NCBI GenBank assembly: GCA_023411225.1
Contig: JAEYPA010000056.1
Coordinates: forward strand, 1-31,203
DNA: 31,203 bases
DNA from: Bacillota bacterium
GTDB taxonomy: Bacteria; Bacillota; Clostridia; Lachnospirales; Lachnospiraceae
Reading direction: 5' to 3'
Below the pieces are notes generated by a model, which saw nothing but the letters and a program-made list of their open reading frames with translations, did no database searches and was not told the DNA's origin. Shown in pieces: positions 1 to 9,256 of this stretch (position 1 is its first letter; the number at the start of each line of letters is the position of its first letter). The position numbers and the translations under genes were made by a program.

Positions 1-645
1 GAGGCAACTCTGTTCATCTCAAGTTTGAAGGTATATGGTCAGGTCAAGGATGGTTCTTCTACTTTACATGAAGACAATATTGGCTATGTAGACCAAACAG
101 ATTATAAGAACTGTTATGCTGTTGGAAAGCGTGCCTCTGAAACTCTATGTGCCAGCTATTGTAAACAGTATGGAATGAATATAAAGATCGCCCGTCCAAG
201 CTATATATACGGTCCAAGCAGTTTAGAGGATGACCGTGTATGGGCGCAGTTTATAGCCAATGTAGTAAAGGGAGAAAGCATCCTGTTAAAGAGCAATGGA
301 GGGGCATATCGTTCCTTCTGTTATGTGACCGATACCGTAACCGCCTTGCTAATGATTCTTTTAAATGGGAAAAATGCAATTCCATACAACATTGCTGCTG
401 ACCATTCGAATACAACCATACGTAATTTTGCAAGAGAGGCTGTAAAGGTATTTCCAGAGAGAAATCTCACTCTGTCCTTCGCAAATAAAGAGGATGAAGC
501 AGAACCGGATTTGACAAGATTTACCATATCTCCAGAGATTTTAGATCATTCCAGAATTGATGAGCTTGGTTGGAAGGCCGAAGTAGACCTGGCAGAGGGA
601 ATTAAACGATCTGTAGAAACCTTAGAAGAAATAACAAGGGCATAG
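1..645 (+). CDS. NAD(P)-dependent sugar epimerase/dehydratase, extended SDR family (5' truncated)
   Basis: The reading frame is open from base 1, so the N-terminus lies outside the window; 214 residues are visible. The TTG at 25 is an internal Leu codon of an SSLKVYG segment, which is the typical SDR strand before the active site, and not a start. The catalytic YxxxK is visible as YAVGK (Tyr39, Lys43 counted from base 1). It is followed by the usual extended-SDR regions: ARPSYIYGP, a substrate-binding YRSFCYVTD stretch and an LGW near the C-terminus. The nucleotide-binding Rossmann half is missing. Family knowledge says such enzymes epimerise, dehydrate or reduce nucleotide sugars in the cytosol. 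The exact substrate cannot be read. The gene lies 28 bp before an SDR-LicD fusion gene, so both probably belong to one surface-polymer operon. Confidence is high for the fold and low for the reaction. Confidence 0.85.
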   Translation, partial: EATLFISSLKVYGQVKDGSSTLHEDNIGYVDQTDYKNCYAVGKRASETLCASYCKQYGMNIKIARPSYIYGPSSLEDDRVWAQFIANVVKGESILLKSNGGAYRSFCYVTDTVTALLMILLNGKNAIPYNIAADHSNTTIRNFAREAVKVFPERNLTLSFANKEDEAEPDLTRFTISPEILDHSRIDELGWKAEVDLAEGIKRSVETLEEITRA

Positions 646-673
646 TGGAACTAGTCTTTATGAGGGCATAGGA

Positions 674-2539
674 ATGCTAATAAAAGATATATTAAATGAA
701 TATGAGATAGATGCTGTTGATACTATCTTAGAGAATAAACAACTTCATAAAGAATTTCTAAAAGAGAAACGAATAGTATGTCTTGGGTCAGACGCAAAAA
801 GTCTGACTCGTGCTATTATTTGTTCTTTTTTAGTGTTAAACGATAGATATATGAAGAATGTTGATGTATATTATATTGAATCTGATAAGAGAAAACTGGA
901 TGAGGCTCTCCCGGAAGCTCTATATACCAGACCAGATTTACATCGCATAACAGAAAAAGAAATATCATCTTTACCAGCAGTAGATTATATCATTGACCCT
1001 GGCTTTTGTAATAAAAAAGTGGATGAAAAGCAAGTACAGGATAGACAGAAGATAGTGTCAGAGGTACTTTCTTTAGTCAAAGACAAGGGCTTAAAGAAAG
1101 TGGTCTATCTCTCAGATTATAGAAGCTATGGAAAAGTTCCTACAGGAGTGATCCTGTCAGAGATGGAGTATAAATCTTTACAACCAGACAATCTTATAAG
1201 AAAATATGAGAGTTATTGTATCGAAGAAGCAGCACAAGATAATATTCCTTATGTGGTGTTACGTAGTGCCATTGTGCTAGGAGCAGAAGATTCTGACAGC
1301 CACAGAGTACATGAACTTTTGGAGCTGTGTGCAGCCAGAGTAAATATTACTATGTATCTAAATCCAGATAAATACACTTTTGTATATATCAGTGATTTGT
1401 TAGGTGCCATTCAATACACTATGGCACACTCTTTAAAAAATGAAATCTATAATGTAGCGGGGGAACTTGGCACCGTAACAAACTTTGAACTTGCTAGGAT
1501 TCTTTCTGAGAATATTGAGGACCAGGAGAAACTTAATTTTATTCATGGTAAGACTGAGATGGATGAGCCCATTGCTCTTGATTATGCCAAGCTATTATTG
1601 GCAGGGTATCGATCATTAACATCTTTTTCGGATGGGTTTGAGATAGCTTTAAAAGCTAAACTTAATTACGCACCATTCTTTCTATTCCATGACACTTATA
1701 ATGGAAAATTATCAGCTATACAGCAACTGATGCTACAGGTGCTGTTGGAAATTGATTGTATATGTAAGCATCATAACATTAAATATTTTCTCGGTGGAGG
1801 AACTCTGTTAGGGGCAATTCGCCATAAGGGGTTTATTCCATGGGATGATGATGCTGATATCATGATGCTACGAGAAGACTATGAGAAGTTTACTGCAATT
1901 GCTACACAGGAATTGCCGGACTATCTTCAACTACAGACAGCAAAAACAGATAAAAATAATCACTTCTTTAGTAAAATAAGAATTAAAGAAACAGTTTGTG
2001 CCACTAAATTTACGAAGCAATTATCTGATATTAATGTTGGACTATTTGTGGATATATTCCCCCATGATTATACAGCCAATTCACGGTGGGGGCAGAAAAT
2101 ACATGAAAATATGACTATAGTTGCAAGATCTCTTGTTTATAATAAATGGGGAGCTACGTATGTGAAAAGTGATGGAAGCCACAAATTTTATAGATTGATG
2201 GCTACTGTTATAAAGGATATTATGCCTATGAAATTCTTAGAGTGGCAGCAATTTGCTATTATAGAATTTTTTAAATATAGAAAGAACCGACGTTTTCTCT
2301 ATGATGGTATGGGTCAGAATTTACGAAAAGGCCCATTTCCAAAGGAATGGCTGGAGCAGACAATATATGTTCCATTTGAAACAATAGAGTTGCCGGTACC
2401 TAAGAACTACCATCAATACCTGACACATTTGTATGGAGACTATATGCAGATGGTTGGGGTATCCAAGAGAAAAAACAGCCATAATATCTATCTACTGGAT
2501 CTTGGTCCGTATATGGAAAAGATGGATATTAATAATTAG
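674..2539 (+). CDS. Fusion protein: degenerate SDR domain plus LicD-family phosphotransferase
   Basis: The protein has 621 residues. Residues 1 to about 330 resemble an NAD-dependent epimerase (VVLRSAIVLG, a YTFVYISDLLGAI stretch, YNVAGE). However, the glycine-rich loop reads CLGSDAKSLT and the expected YxxxK reads YESYC, so cofactor binding and catalysis look lost. Residues about 345 to 621 are a LicD domain, with GGGTLLGAIRH near 373-384, the acidic PWDDDADIMM near 389-398 and a C-terminal YLTHLYGDYM block. LicD proteins transfer phosphocholine or related phospho-groups from CDP donors to teichoic acids and glycans. The start at 674 has GAGGG (662-666) as a likely ribosome binding site. Downstream, the next start is 13 bases after the stop. 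The inferred role is phospho-substituent decoration of the polymer. The donor is unknown. Confidence 0.85.
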   Translation: MLIKDILNEYEIDAVDTILENKQLHKEFLKEKRIVCLGSDAKSLTRAIICSFLVLNDRYMKNVDVYYIESDKRKLDEALPEALYTRPDLHRITEKEISSLPAVDYIIDPGFCNKKVDEKQVQDRQKIVSEVLSLVKDKGLKKVVYLSDYRSYGKVPTGVILSEMEYKSLQPDNLIRKYESYCIEEAAQDNIPYVVLRSAIVLGAEDSDSHRVHELLELCAARVNITMYLNPDKYTFVYISDLLGAIQYTMAHSLKNEIYNVAGELGTVTNFELARILSENIEDQEKLNFIHGKTEMDEPIALDYAKLLLAGYRSLTSFSDGFEIALKAKLNYAPFFLFHDTYNGKLSAIQQLMLQVLLEIDCICKHHNIKYFLGGGTLLGAIRHKGFIPWDDDADIMMLREDYEKFTAIATQELPDYLQLQTAKTDKNNHFFSKIRIKETVCATKFTKQLSDINVGLFVDIFPHDYTANSRWGQKIHENMTIVARSLVYNKWGATYVKSDGSHKFYRLMATVIKDIMPMKFLEWQQFAIIEFFKYRKNRRFLYDGMGQNLRKGPFPKEWLEQTIYVPFETIELPVPKNYHQYLTHLYGDYMQMVGVSKRKNSHNIYLLDLGPYMEKMDINN

Positions 2540-2540
2540 C

Positions 2541-2545
2541 AGGAG
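2541..2545 (+). promoter_or_regulatory. Ribosome binding site fixing the start at 2553
   Basis: AGGAG at 2541-2545 lies 7 bases before ATG 2553 but only 1 base before ATG 2547. The open frame also extends upstream to an ATG at 2433, but that part overlaps the preceding gene and has no ribosome binding site. The true start is therefore very likely 2553. Confidence 0.7.
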
Positions 2546-2552
2546 TATGATC

Positions 2553-5360
2553 ATGAATAAGATTTGTTTTATAATTAATCTATATGCAGAAGACCATGAA
2601 AAACTAGAACGGGCGTTAAACAATATCTGTACGGAAGCTAAAGGAACAAAAGAAGCTAATATACAGGTAAATATTCTAGATGCTGCAGGCAGCAAGAAAA
2701 ATGAAGAACTTGTAGCAAAGTATGCAAAACCAACAGTAGTGACAGCCCAATACATGGACTGTAAAGGAACAACTGCTATTCAGGCATATAATCGCACCAG
2801 GGATTTGTGGACAGGAGACTATATCACCTTTATTACAGAAGATATGTTATATGAAAAAGGTGCCTTTAAACAACTGGTGCACTTTATAAAAGAGAACCCG
2901 GTTCATATGGTGTGTCTGACACCGAATCTAATTAACGGCAAGGGGCAGCCTAAAGGGTATCTTAAATATCAGAGAAGAAATCTAGTTATAGATGTCAAAG
3001 AAGAGATTTATTGCCTTAATATGAATTTTAACAGCTATTTCATACAATCCTGTGATTTGGAGAAAGAAGAGTTTAGAGAAGACCTTATCCATGAAGGGTT
3101 GACAGATATGTTACTGCGCCTGTTAAACAAGGATCAACAATATGGAATAGTGAGAAAGAGAATATATAGCCATAATGTATTAGAAACAGATTATTATAAC
3201 TATCCGGATCAGTTCTATAAATCCTGGTATACTGAGAGCATGGAACAATTTATTATTCCTACCCTAAGAGATGCCACAGAGGATTATGTAAAATTTGCTA
3301 TGTACTATTTGATTTCCATCAAATTTGCATGCAATATGAATGATCGTCATAAAAACATACTGTTGCATGAGGAAATAGATGAATTCTACGATAAGGTGAA
3401 GGAAGCTTTACAGTGGATTCCTGATCATATTATTGCACAGTTTGAAGATAAAATTAAACGAGCGCTTCCACGCTATATGGGGCTTAATTTCTTACGGATG
3501 AAATATGATGATTACAATCTGGTAACCGATATCGGAGTATATAAGGAAGAGCAGAAGAATTCTGAGAGAGAACGGGAAGAAGTAGATGACCAGGACGACG
3601 ATGAGCAGAATTATATTTTTAATCCTGAATTAAGTGACGAAGAGAATGAAGATAGCGAGGAGCAGGTCGTTGGTTTCTATAAAGGAACGGCTATAGAATC
3701 CTTTAGTAAAATCCATCTTTATATAAAGGCCATTAATTATGAAGATAATATGCTTGTAATTGATGGGGAGCTAGCTAATGTATATTTCTTAGATTATGAC
3801 CAGATTCAAGTAACTACTAATGTAAACGGCAAGGTATATACAGGAGTACGCAACAATATATACTCTTTGACCAAATATTACAACCGTAGTGTTAATAAGG
3901 GTTATACCTTTACCTTATCCATTCCTGTGGATTGCTTTGGTTCTGGGGTGCAGTTTGGCATAAACATGGAATACCAGGACGTGACTTATCCATTACGGGT
4001 ACAATTTAAAAAGGTTCAGGCAAGACTTTATGAAAAATTCCCGCATTATTATTGGTGTTTTGGAGATTATATTTTAAAATACAAAAAAAAGAGCCATCAA
4101 TTTGAGATAAAAAGAAAGAATCCATTTCGTGTTGTTAAAAATGAATTATTATATACCTTTAGTTATTTAAAACATGGAAACTCTTTTCTCCGTTCTGTAA
4201 AATGTGTTGTGCTACGTCTGGTGTATTGGCTGACCCGTCCATTCTTCTATAAGAAACAGATCTGGATGACCTTTGATCAATTGTTTAAGGGTGGAGACAA
4301 TGGAGAATATTTCTACCGCTATGTCAGTGAACGACAAGACAAAGGAAATATCAAGATTTACTATGTAATTAACAAGACAGCCCCAGAATATAGTAGGCTG
4401 AAAGATAAATATGGAACCGTTCTTACGTTTAACAGCTTCTGGCACAAAGTAGTATCTTTACATACTACTGTAGTGTTTGCCACAAGAGTGGATGTGAAGC
4501 TGTACTGTGGATATTGGGCTGAGGTTGAGAAGTATGTAAGGGATCTTTTTAATGCGGAGATTACCTGTTTGCAACATGGTCTTACTATTCAGAGAATTGC
4601 CCAGTACCAGAACCGGTTATTTGATAACACAAAGTTGTATTTCTGTGTATCCCCATATGAGATTGAGAACTTATCCAATCCAGTCTATGGATATAAACCG
4701 GAGCAGCTGATCCTCACTGGTGCTCCAAGATATGATGGACTTATTAGTAATGATAAACGATATATATTGATTAGTCCTACTTGGAGAAGGAATGTGACAG
4801 CAGGCACCAATAAAAAAGGCAGTATGCATGAGTACAGTGAGAACTTCAAGCATACAGAGTACTTTAGAATTTACAATGCTCTGATTAATGATAAACGTCT
4901 GATTCAGGCGGCAGAAAAGAATAATTACCGCATAAAGTACCTGATTCACCCAATCTTAAGTCCTCAAATTAGGGATTTTGATAAAAATGACTATGTAGAT
5001 ATTGTTGCCGGTGCAGGAGATGTCAGTTATGAAAAGATGTTGACAGAAGCGTCTCTTATGTTAACGGACCATTCTGGAATTCAGTTTGATTTTGCTAATA
5101 TGAGAAAACCTTTGGTATATTTCCATCCGGATACTCTACCGCCTCAGTATGAGGAGGGAGGACTTAAATACGATACCATGGGATTTGGCCCTGTTTGTGT
5201 TAATAAGGATGAAGTAATAGAAGAGCTTTGTTGGTATATGGACAATAATTGCCAGTTAAAGGACGAATATAGAGAACGAATAGATAAGTTCTTTGCTTTT
5301 CATGATACAAACAACTGTAAGCGTGTATATGAGGCAGCAGTAAGATGTTTTATAAAGTAA
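2553..5360 (+). CDS. GT2-like / CDP-glycerol glycerophosphotransferase fusion (TagF-like)
   Basis: The protein has 935 residues. Residues 1 to about 330 resemble a GT2 glycosyltransferase (ICFIINLY start, GDYITFITEDM), but no clean DxD is seen. A very acidic linker follows at about 332-371, rich in Glu and Asp, and then a beta-rich middle section. Residues about 565-930 form a CDP-glycerol glycerophosphotransferase domain with WMTFDQLFKGG, LQHG (His675), LIHP (His799) and TDHSG (His840). This family adds glycerol phosphate units from CDP-glycerol to a lipid-linked teichoic-acid chain at the inner face of the membrane. The domain order matches that of bifunctional TagF-like enzymes. It is followed 18 bases later by a longer paralogue. 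The inferred role is backbone primer or polymerase activity. Which of the pair starts and which extends the chain cannot be told. Confidence 0.88.
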   Translation: MNKICFIINLYAEDHEKLERALNNICTEAKGTKEANIQVNILDAAGSKKNEELVAKYAKPTVVTAQYMDCKGTTAIQAYNRTRDLWTGDYITFITEDMLYEKGAFKQLVHFIKENPVHMVCLTPNLINGKGQPKGYLKYQRRNLVIDVKEEIYCLNMNFNSYFIQSCDLEKEEFREDLIHEGLTDMLLRLLNKDQQYGIVRKRIYSHNVLETDYYNYPDQFYKSWYTESMEQFIIPTLRDATEDYVKFAMYYLISIKFACNMNDRHKNILLHEEIDEFYDKVKEALQWIPDHIIAQFEDKIKRALPRYMGLNFLRMKYDDYNLVTDIGVYKEEQKNSEREREEVDDQDDDEQNYIFNPELSDEENEDSEEQVVGFYKGTAIESFSKIHLYIKAINYEDNMLVIDGELANVYFLDYDQIQVTTNVNGKVYTGVRNNIYSLTKYYNRSVNKGYTFTLSIPVDCFGSGVQFGINMEYQDVTYPLRVQFKKVQARLYEKFPHYYWCFGDYILKYKKKSHQFEIKRKNPFRVVKNELLYTFSYLKHGNSFLRSVKCVVLRLVYWLTRPFFYKKQIWMTFDQLFKGGDNGEYFYRYVSERQDKGNIKIYYVINKTAPEYSRLKDKYGTVLTFNSFWHKVVSLHTTVVFATRVDVKLYCGYWAEVEKYVRDLFNAEITCLQHGLTIQRIAQYQNRLFDNTKLYFCVSPYEIENLSNPVYGYKPEQLILTGAPRYDGLISNDKRYILISPTWRRNVTAGTNKKGSMHEYSENFKHTEYFRIYNALINDKRLIQAAEKNNYRIKYLIHPILSPQIRDFDKNDYVDIVAGAGDVSYEKMLTEASLMLTDHSGIQFDFANMRKPLVYFHPDTLPPQYEEGGLKYDTMGFGPVCVNKDEVIEELCWYMDNNCQLKDEYRERIDKFFAFHDTNNCKRVYEAAVRCFIK

Positions 5361-5378
5361 CATATTAGGAGGTTTGTT

Positions 5379-8300
5379 ATGGAAACCAATAATATAAGGT
5401 TAACAATTGCTATCCTATTAGATAAAAATTTATCCCAAAGTGTCGAAGAATGGTTATACAGTTTTATAACAAGAAAGGACATTGGAAATGAGACAGAATT
5501 GATTGTAGTCTGTAATGAGAATACAACCCTTCCATCCATAAAAAGTCAGGGTGGAGCAGTGAAGTTCTGTTTGGGACAAACGGAAAAAGAAAGATTTATT
5601 AAATTGAAGAGTATATGTGAAGGTAATTATATTACTTTTGTCAGACCAGGAGATCATATTCCTTTGTTATATTGGGAAAATGCCTGTGAAATGATGGAAC
5701 GTCATCATCAGACCTTTGGATTTACAAGGAAGGTATTTCGAGATAAGGTAGTTGACCCATTTACAAGATCGAATTTGCAAGATTGCTTTTCAATAAATCT
5801 AGCTGAAGATAGTAGCTTGATGCCGATAAAATTAGTAGGAACTTTTCTTAGTCTTTCCTTATTTCAAAGCATTGATGAGAATACATTGTATGATTATGAC
5901 CTGGAGAGATGTATTCTTATAAACCTAATGAAAAAGCAAAAAAAGCTTTTGTATATGGGGAATTTATCCTATTCCTATGAGGAGCCAATAGAATTTAATA
6001 TTAGGAGTTTTGAAAAAAATAAAGAAGATCATTGGTATTATGATTATAAAAATAAATTTTTACTTCCAGTATTGAAGCAGACCAAAGATGAGATGGGATA
6101 TATCCCAGAGTATATACAACTTATTGCCATGTATCTTTTAGATAGCAGAGTGCAGGCTATCATTACAGGGAAAAATAAAAATGTCGGGAAAGCAGAAAGC
6201 TATATAAAACAGTCTGAAGATATTCTGAGCTATATAGATACTCCGATTTATTATAATAAGTATAATTTGAAAGCATATATGCCAAATCTAAAGACAAAAA
6301 AACTTTACTATAAAAAGGATTACCAATACTTTATCTCAGTAGTGTTTATTCCTGTTGAGAATAGAGAAGAAAATCAATATACACTGGAACTTCTTGAAAA
6401 GCAGAGCATAGGGAAGGACAACCTTCAGATTATTATATGTAGTGAAACAAAGGAGCAGGATAAAGACTACTTTGCTCATTTATATCATGGTAAGATGGTG
6501 TGGTTAGATTGTCAGGGGCAAAGTAAGGCTCAGATAATTAACGGAACAAAGGAATATGCTAAGGGAGAATATGTTTGTTTTGTACATGGTGGCGATGATT
6601 TTGGGCTTGGATACATGAATAAACTCTATGCTCACATGATCAGTAGCTTTGGACAGGCTGGAGTAACGGTGGGGATGTCAAGGAAGTATTATTTGAAGGA
6701 TGAGGTTCGTAAGCTTGATTATATCAGTGCATCTAATACGATACTGATAAACGAAGATACTATAATTGATTTAGAGGAAGAGTATAGTTGCTTCCCATAT
6801 TTCTTATTTGGCACAATAATCCGAAATAATATATTTATTGAGAATGATTTAGAAGATGGTGATGAAAAGGAAAAGCAATACCTAATGAACCTGCTTTTAC
6901 AGAACAGAAAGGTTGGTTATGTTGGTAGAGCTGTGTATAGCTACAAGCATTCTGAGGATTGGGATTTTGTGGACTATCCGGGTATCTATGAACGCGATTG
7001 GTATTGTAAGTATATGTTTGAGATTTGGCCTGATTATCTGTGCAGAATAAAAAATCAGTATGATGAAGTGCCAGTATTTTTGCAGTATTTTATTATGTAT
7101 CTTATAAAGAGTCGATTTGATGCTGGATTCAATAACAGAAATAAGCACATTGTTTCTGTGAAAGAATGCTATGATTATATATGGAGATATCATAATTTAC
7201 TGAGTTATATTGAGAATCAGGTGATAATCAATGTGCATTGTACGAGATTATATAATCCAGGGCCCGACCTTGCATGTGTCTTTTTGAAAATAAAAAGTAA
7301 TGATCTTAATTTAGCATTTAATATTTATGAATCCAAGAACGATGTTTTTATTGGAATAGATAATTATGTTATCACATCAATCAAGGCACAAAAGGTAAAT
7401 ATTTTATCCATTGATTATGAGAATGATATGTTAGAAATTGAAGGAACGATATCTACTCTATTCCCTATTGATCAGTTTGATTATGGTGTTGTTTTTAATG
7501 GACAGTTTTACGAATTTACTTTTAATGAAATGTATAGTCATACGAAATTTTTTGGGAGACCAGTATATAAAAAGCAAAGTTTTCATGTTACTGTGCCAAT
7601 TAAAGGAGATTATTCAAACGTTCCTTTGGAATTTATTACAGAGAAAAAAGATAGTGGAAATAGAATTAATCTAAGTCTTAGCTTCTTTTCTCATTTTAGT
7701 CGTTTGGGTAATACTTTTAATAATTCATATTGGATATGCGGTAATTATGTTCTTTATATGGAACAAGGTAATATTTATGTGTCCAATGCAGAAAAAAAAT
7801 GGATTAGAAAAAGAGAACATCAGTTGCTTAAGGAAATGAAAGAGAGCAAAATTGATGATGCGGCTACGTATAGAAGACAACGTATCTGGTATCATCTGCT
7901 GAAACCGTTTTATAAAAATAAGAATATCTGGATGTTTTATGATAAGATTTATAAGGGTGGGGATTCTAGTGAGTATTTATATAAATATACTTGCCAACAA
8001 TCCAATACTATTAAAGCATACTATTTGCTAGATAAAAAAACTGCAGATTATAAGAGACTAAAGGCTGAAGGATATAAACCATTGGTACGAGGAACCCTAA
8101 AACATAGGATGGTATTTTTGTTTGCCAGAATGATGATTATATCTAATTCTACCTTGTTTGCATTTAATGATTATAATATTGTAACATCCAATTTTATTAA
8201 AGATTTAGTGGATTTTCATGTTGTTTGCGTTCAACATGGTCTTTCTGTTCAAAGGGTTGCTATTGCCCAAAATAGGCTTCGAGATAATATAAGATTGTAC

Positions 8301-9032
8301 TTTTGTGCTTCTAAATATGAAATTGAAAATCTATCTAGACCAGTATATGGCTATAATGGGTTTAATGCATTACGTTTAACTGGTGTCCCACGTTATGATG
8401 GATTAGTGTCAAATGCGAAAAAGCAGATACTTATTTCACCTACATGGAGGATGCAATCAGCTAGGCCAGTCACAAAAAATGAAGGTGTTGAAAGAGATTA
8501 CAATGAAGATTTTGTAAATACTCCATATTATGAGGTTTACAATAGTCTTATAAATGATCCAAAACTACTAGAAGCAGCTAAACAATACGGATATCGGATT
8601 GTATATGTTCTTCATCCAATTGTTAGTCCTCAGGCCAAAGATTTTCAACAGAATGATTATGTTGATATTGTGCCAGCAACTAGTGACATGAGTTATGAAA
8701 AGGTATTTGTTGAGTCAAGTCTTATGGTAACAGATTTTTCAGGCGTACAATTTGATTTTGCTTATATGTATAAGCCTGTGGTGTACTTGCATCATCATAA
8801 AATACCTCAGCATTATGAAGAAGGCACCTACCATTATAAGACTATGGCATTTGGGGAAATCACCCATAATAATGATGAATTGATTAATCTATTAATTGAT
8901 TATATGAAAAATGATTGTAAGATGAAGGATGTATACTCTAAAAGAGTGGACGATTTTTTTGCATATCATGACCACAATAATTGCCAACGTATCTATGATC
9001 AGATGGTTGAGTATCAGAAAGAAAATATGTAA
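5379..9032 (+). CDS. Double GT2-like / CDP-glycerol glycerophosphotransferase fusion (TagF-like)
   Basis: The protein has 1217 residues, starting at ATG 5379 behind a strong TAGGAGG at 5366-5372. Two GT2-like units are stacked at the N-terminus: about 1-300 (with CEGNYITFVRPGD) and about 310-600 (with AKGEYVCFVHGGDD). Neither has a classical DxD metal motif, although GGDD in the second is close. A beta-rich spacer follows, then a CDP-glycerol glycerophosphotransferase domain from about 845 to 1210 with WMFYDKIYKGG, VQHG (His953), a VLHP motif and TDFSG, where the preceding paralogue has TDHSG. The C-terminal half is clearly paralogous to the gene upstream. The protein would act at the cytoplasmic membrane, adding glycerol phosphate and possibly a sugar to the polymer. 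The gene ends the first operon, 34 bases before a strong hairpin. The second GT2-like unit makes it longer than its neighbour. Confidence 0.88.
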   Translation: METNNIRLTIAILLDKNLSQSVEEWLYSFITRKDIGNETELIVVCNENTTLPSIKSQGGAVKFCLGQTEKERFIKLKSICEGNYITFVRPGDHIPLLYWENACEMMERHHQTFGFTRKVFRDKVVDPFTRSNLQDCFSINLAEDSSLMPIKLVGTFLSLSLFQSIDENTLYDYDLERCILINLMKKQKKLLYMGNLSYSYEEPIEFNIRSFEKNKEDHWYYDYKNKFLLPVLKQTKDEMGYIPEYIQLIAMYLLDSRVQAIITGKNKNVGKAESYIKQSEDILSYIDTPIYYNKYNLKAYMPNLKTKKLYYKKDYQYFISVVFIPVENREENQYTLELLEKQSIGKDNLQIIICSETKEQDKDYFAHLYHGKMVWLDCQGQSKAQIINGTKEYAKGEYVCFVHGGDDFGLGYMNKLYAHMISSFGQAGVTVGMSRKYYLKDEVRKLDYISASNTILINEDTIIDLEEEYSCFPYFLFGTIIRNNIFIENDLEDGDEKEKQYLMNLLLQNRKVGYVGRAVYSYKHSEDWDFVDYPGIYERDWYCKYMFEIWPDYLCRIKNQYDEVPVFLQYFIMYLIKSRFDAGFNNRNKHIVSVKECYDYIWRYHNLLSYIENQVIINVHCTRLYNPGPDLACVFLKIKSNDLNLAFNIYESKNDVFIGIDNYVITSIKAQKVNILSIDYENDMLEIEGTISTLFPIDQFDYGVVFNGQFYEFTFNEMYSHTKFFGRPVYKKQSFHVTVPIKGDYSNVPLEFITEKKDSGNRINLSLSFFSHFSRLGNTFNNSYWICGNYVLYMEQGNIYVSNAEKKWIRKREHQLLKEMKESKIDDAATYRRQRIWYHLLKPFYKNKNIWMFYDKIYKGGDSSEYLYKYTCQQSNTIKAYYLLDKKTADYKRLKAEGYKPLVRGTLKHRMVFLFARMMIISNSTLFAFNDYNIVTSNFIKDLVDFHVVCVQHGLSVQRVAIAQNRLRDNIRLYFCASKYEIENLSRPVYGYNGFNALRLTGVPRYDGLVSNAKKQILISPTWRMQSARPVTKNEGVERDYNEDFVNTPYYEVYNSLINDPKLLEAAKQYGYRIVYVLHPIVSPQAKDFQQNDYVDIVPATSDMSYEKVFVESSLMVTDFSGVQFDFAYMYKPVVYLHHHKIPQHYEEGTYHYKTMAFGEITHNNDELINLLIDYMKNDCKMKDVYSKRVDDFFAYHDHNNCQRIYDQMVEYQKENM

Positions 9033-9066
9033 ATAAATCAAGTGTTTAAACTTTATACAGGTAAAT

Positions 9067-9110
9067 CAATATAAAAGATTGCATGGTATTCTATGCAATC
9101 TTTTATATTG
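9067..9110. terminator. Intrinsic terminator, perfect 18-bp stem
   Basis: CAATATAAAAGATTGCAT (9067-9084) pairs without mismatch with 9093-9110, leaving an 8-base loop. The T run falls inside the 3' arm and there is an A run in the 5' arm, so it could terminate on either strand. It separates the TagF-like operon from the deoxysugar operon. Confidence 0.8.
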
Positions 9111-9178
9111 ACAAGAATAACTATATTTAGAAGAAAATTATATAAAAACTGAGATATACAAACAAACAGTATCAAAGG

Positions 9179-9207
9179 ATGACAATATAAGTATTGTATG
9201 ATATAAT
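9179..9207 (+). promoter_or_regulatory. Extended -10 promoter of the deoxysugar operon
   Basis: ATGACA (9179-9184, 5 of 6 to consensus), a 17-base spacer and a perfect TATAAT (9202-9207) preceded by TGA, which is an extended -10. The predicted transcription start is near 9214, giving a leader of about 43 bases. The ribosome binding site is TAGGAGA, just before ATG 9257. Confidence 0.75.
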
Positions 9208-9256
9208 ATTTTGGGTTAATAGTAAGATAGGAAACTTTATTATTTAGGAGAATATT

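Noticed and set aside
2433..2552. Upstream extension of the first TagF-like gene to ATG 2433
   Set aside because: It overlaps the SDR-LicD gene and lacks a ribosome binding site; AGGAG at 2541 points to ATG 2553.
7438..7674. A 78-codon + strand open frame inside the second TagF-like gene
   Set aside because: It lies wholly inside a confident gene in another frame and has no recognisable protein features.
9108..9145. TTGACA at 9108 as a promoter -35 box
   Set aside because: No -10 box is present at a usable distance; the ATGACA/TATAAT pair at 9179-9207 is far better.
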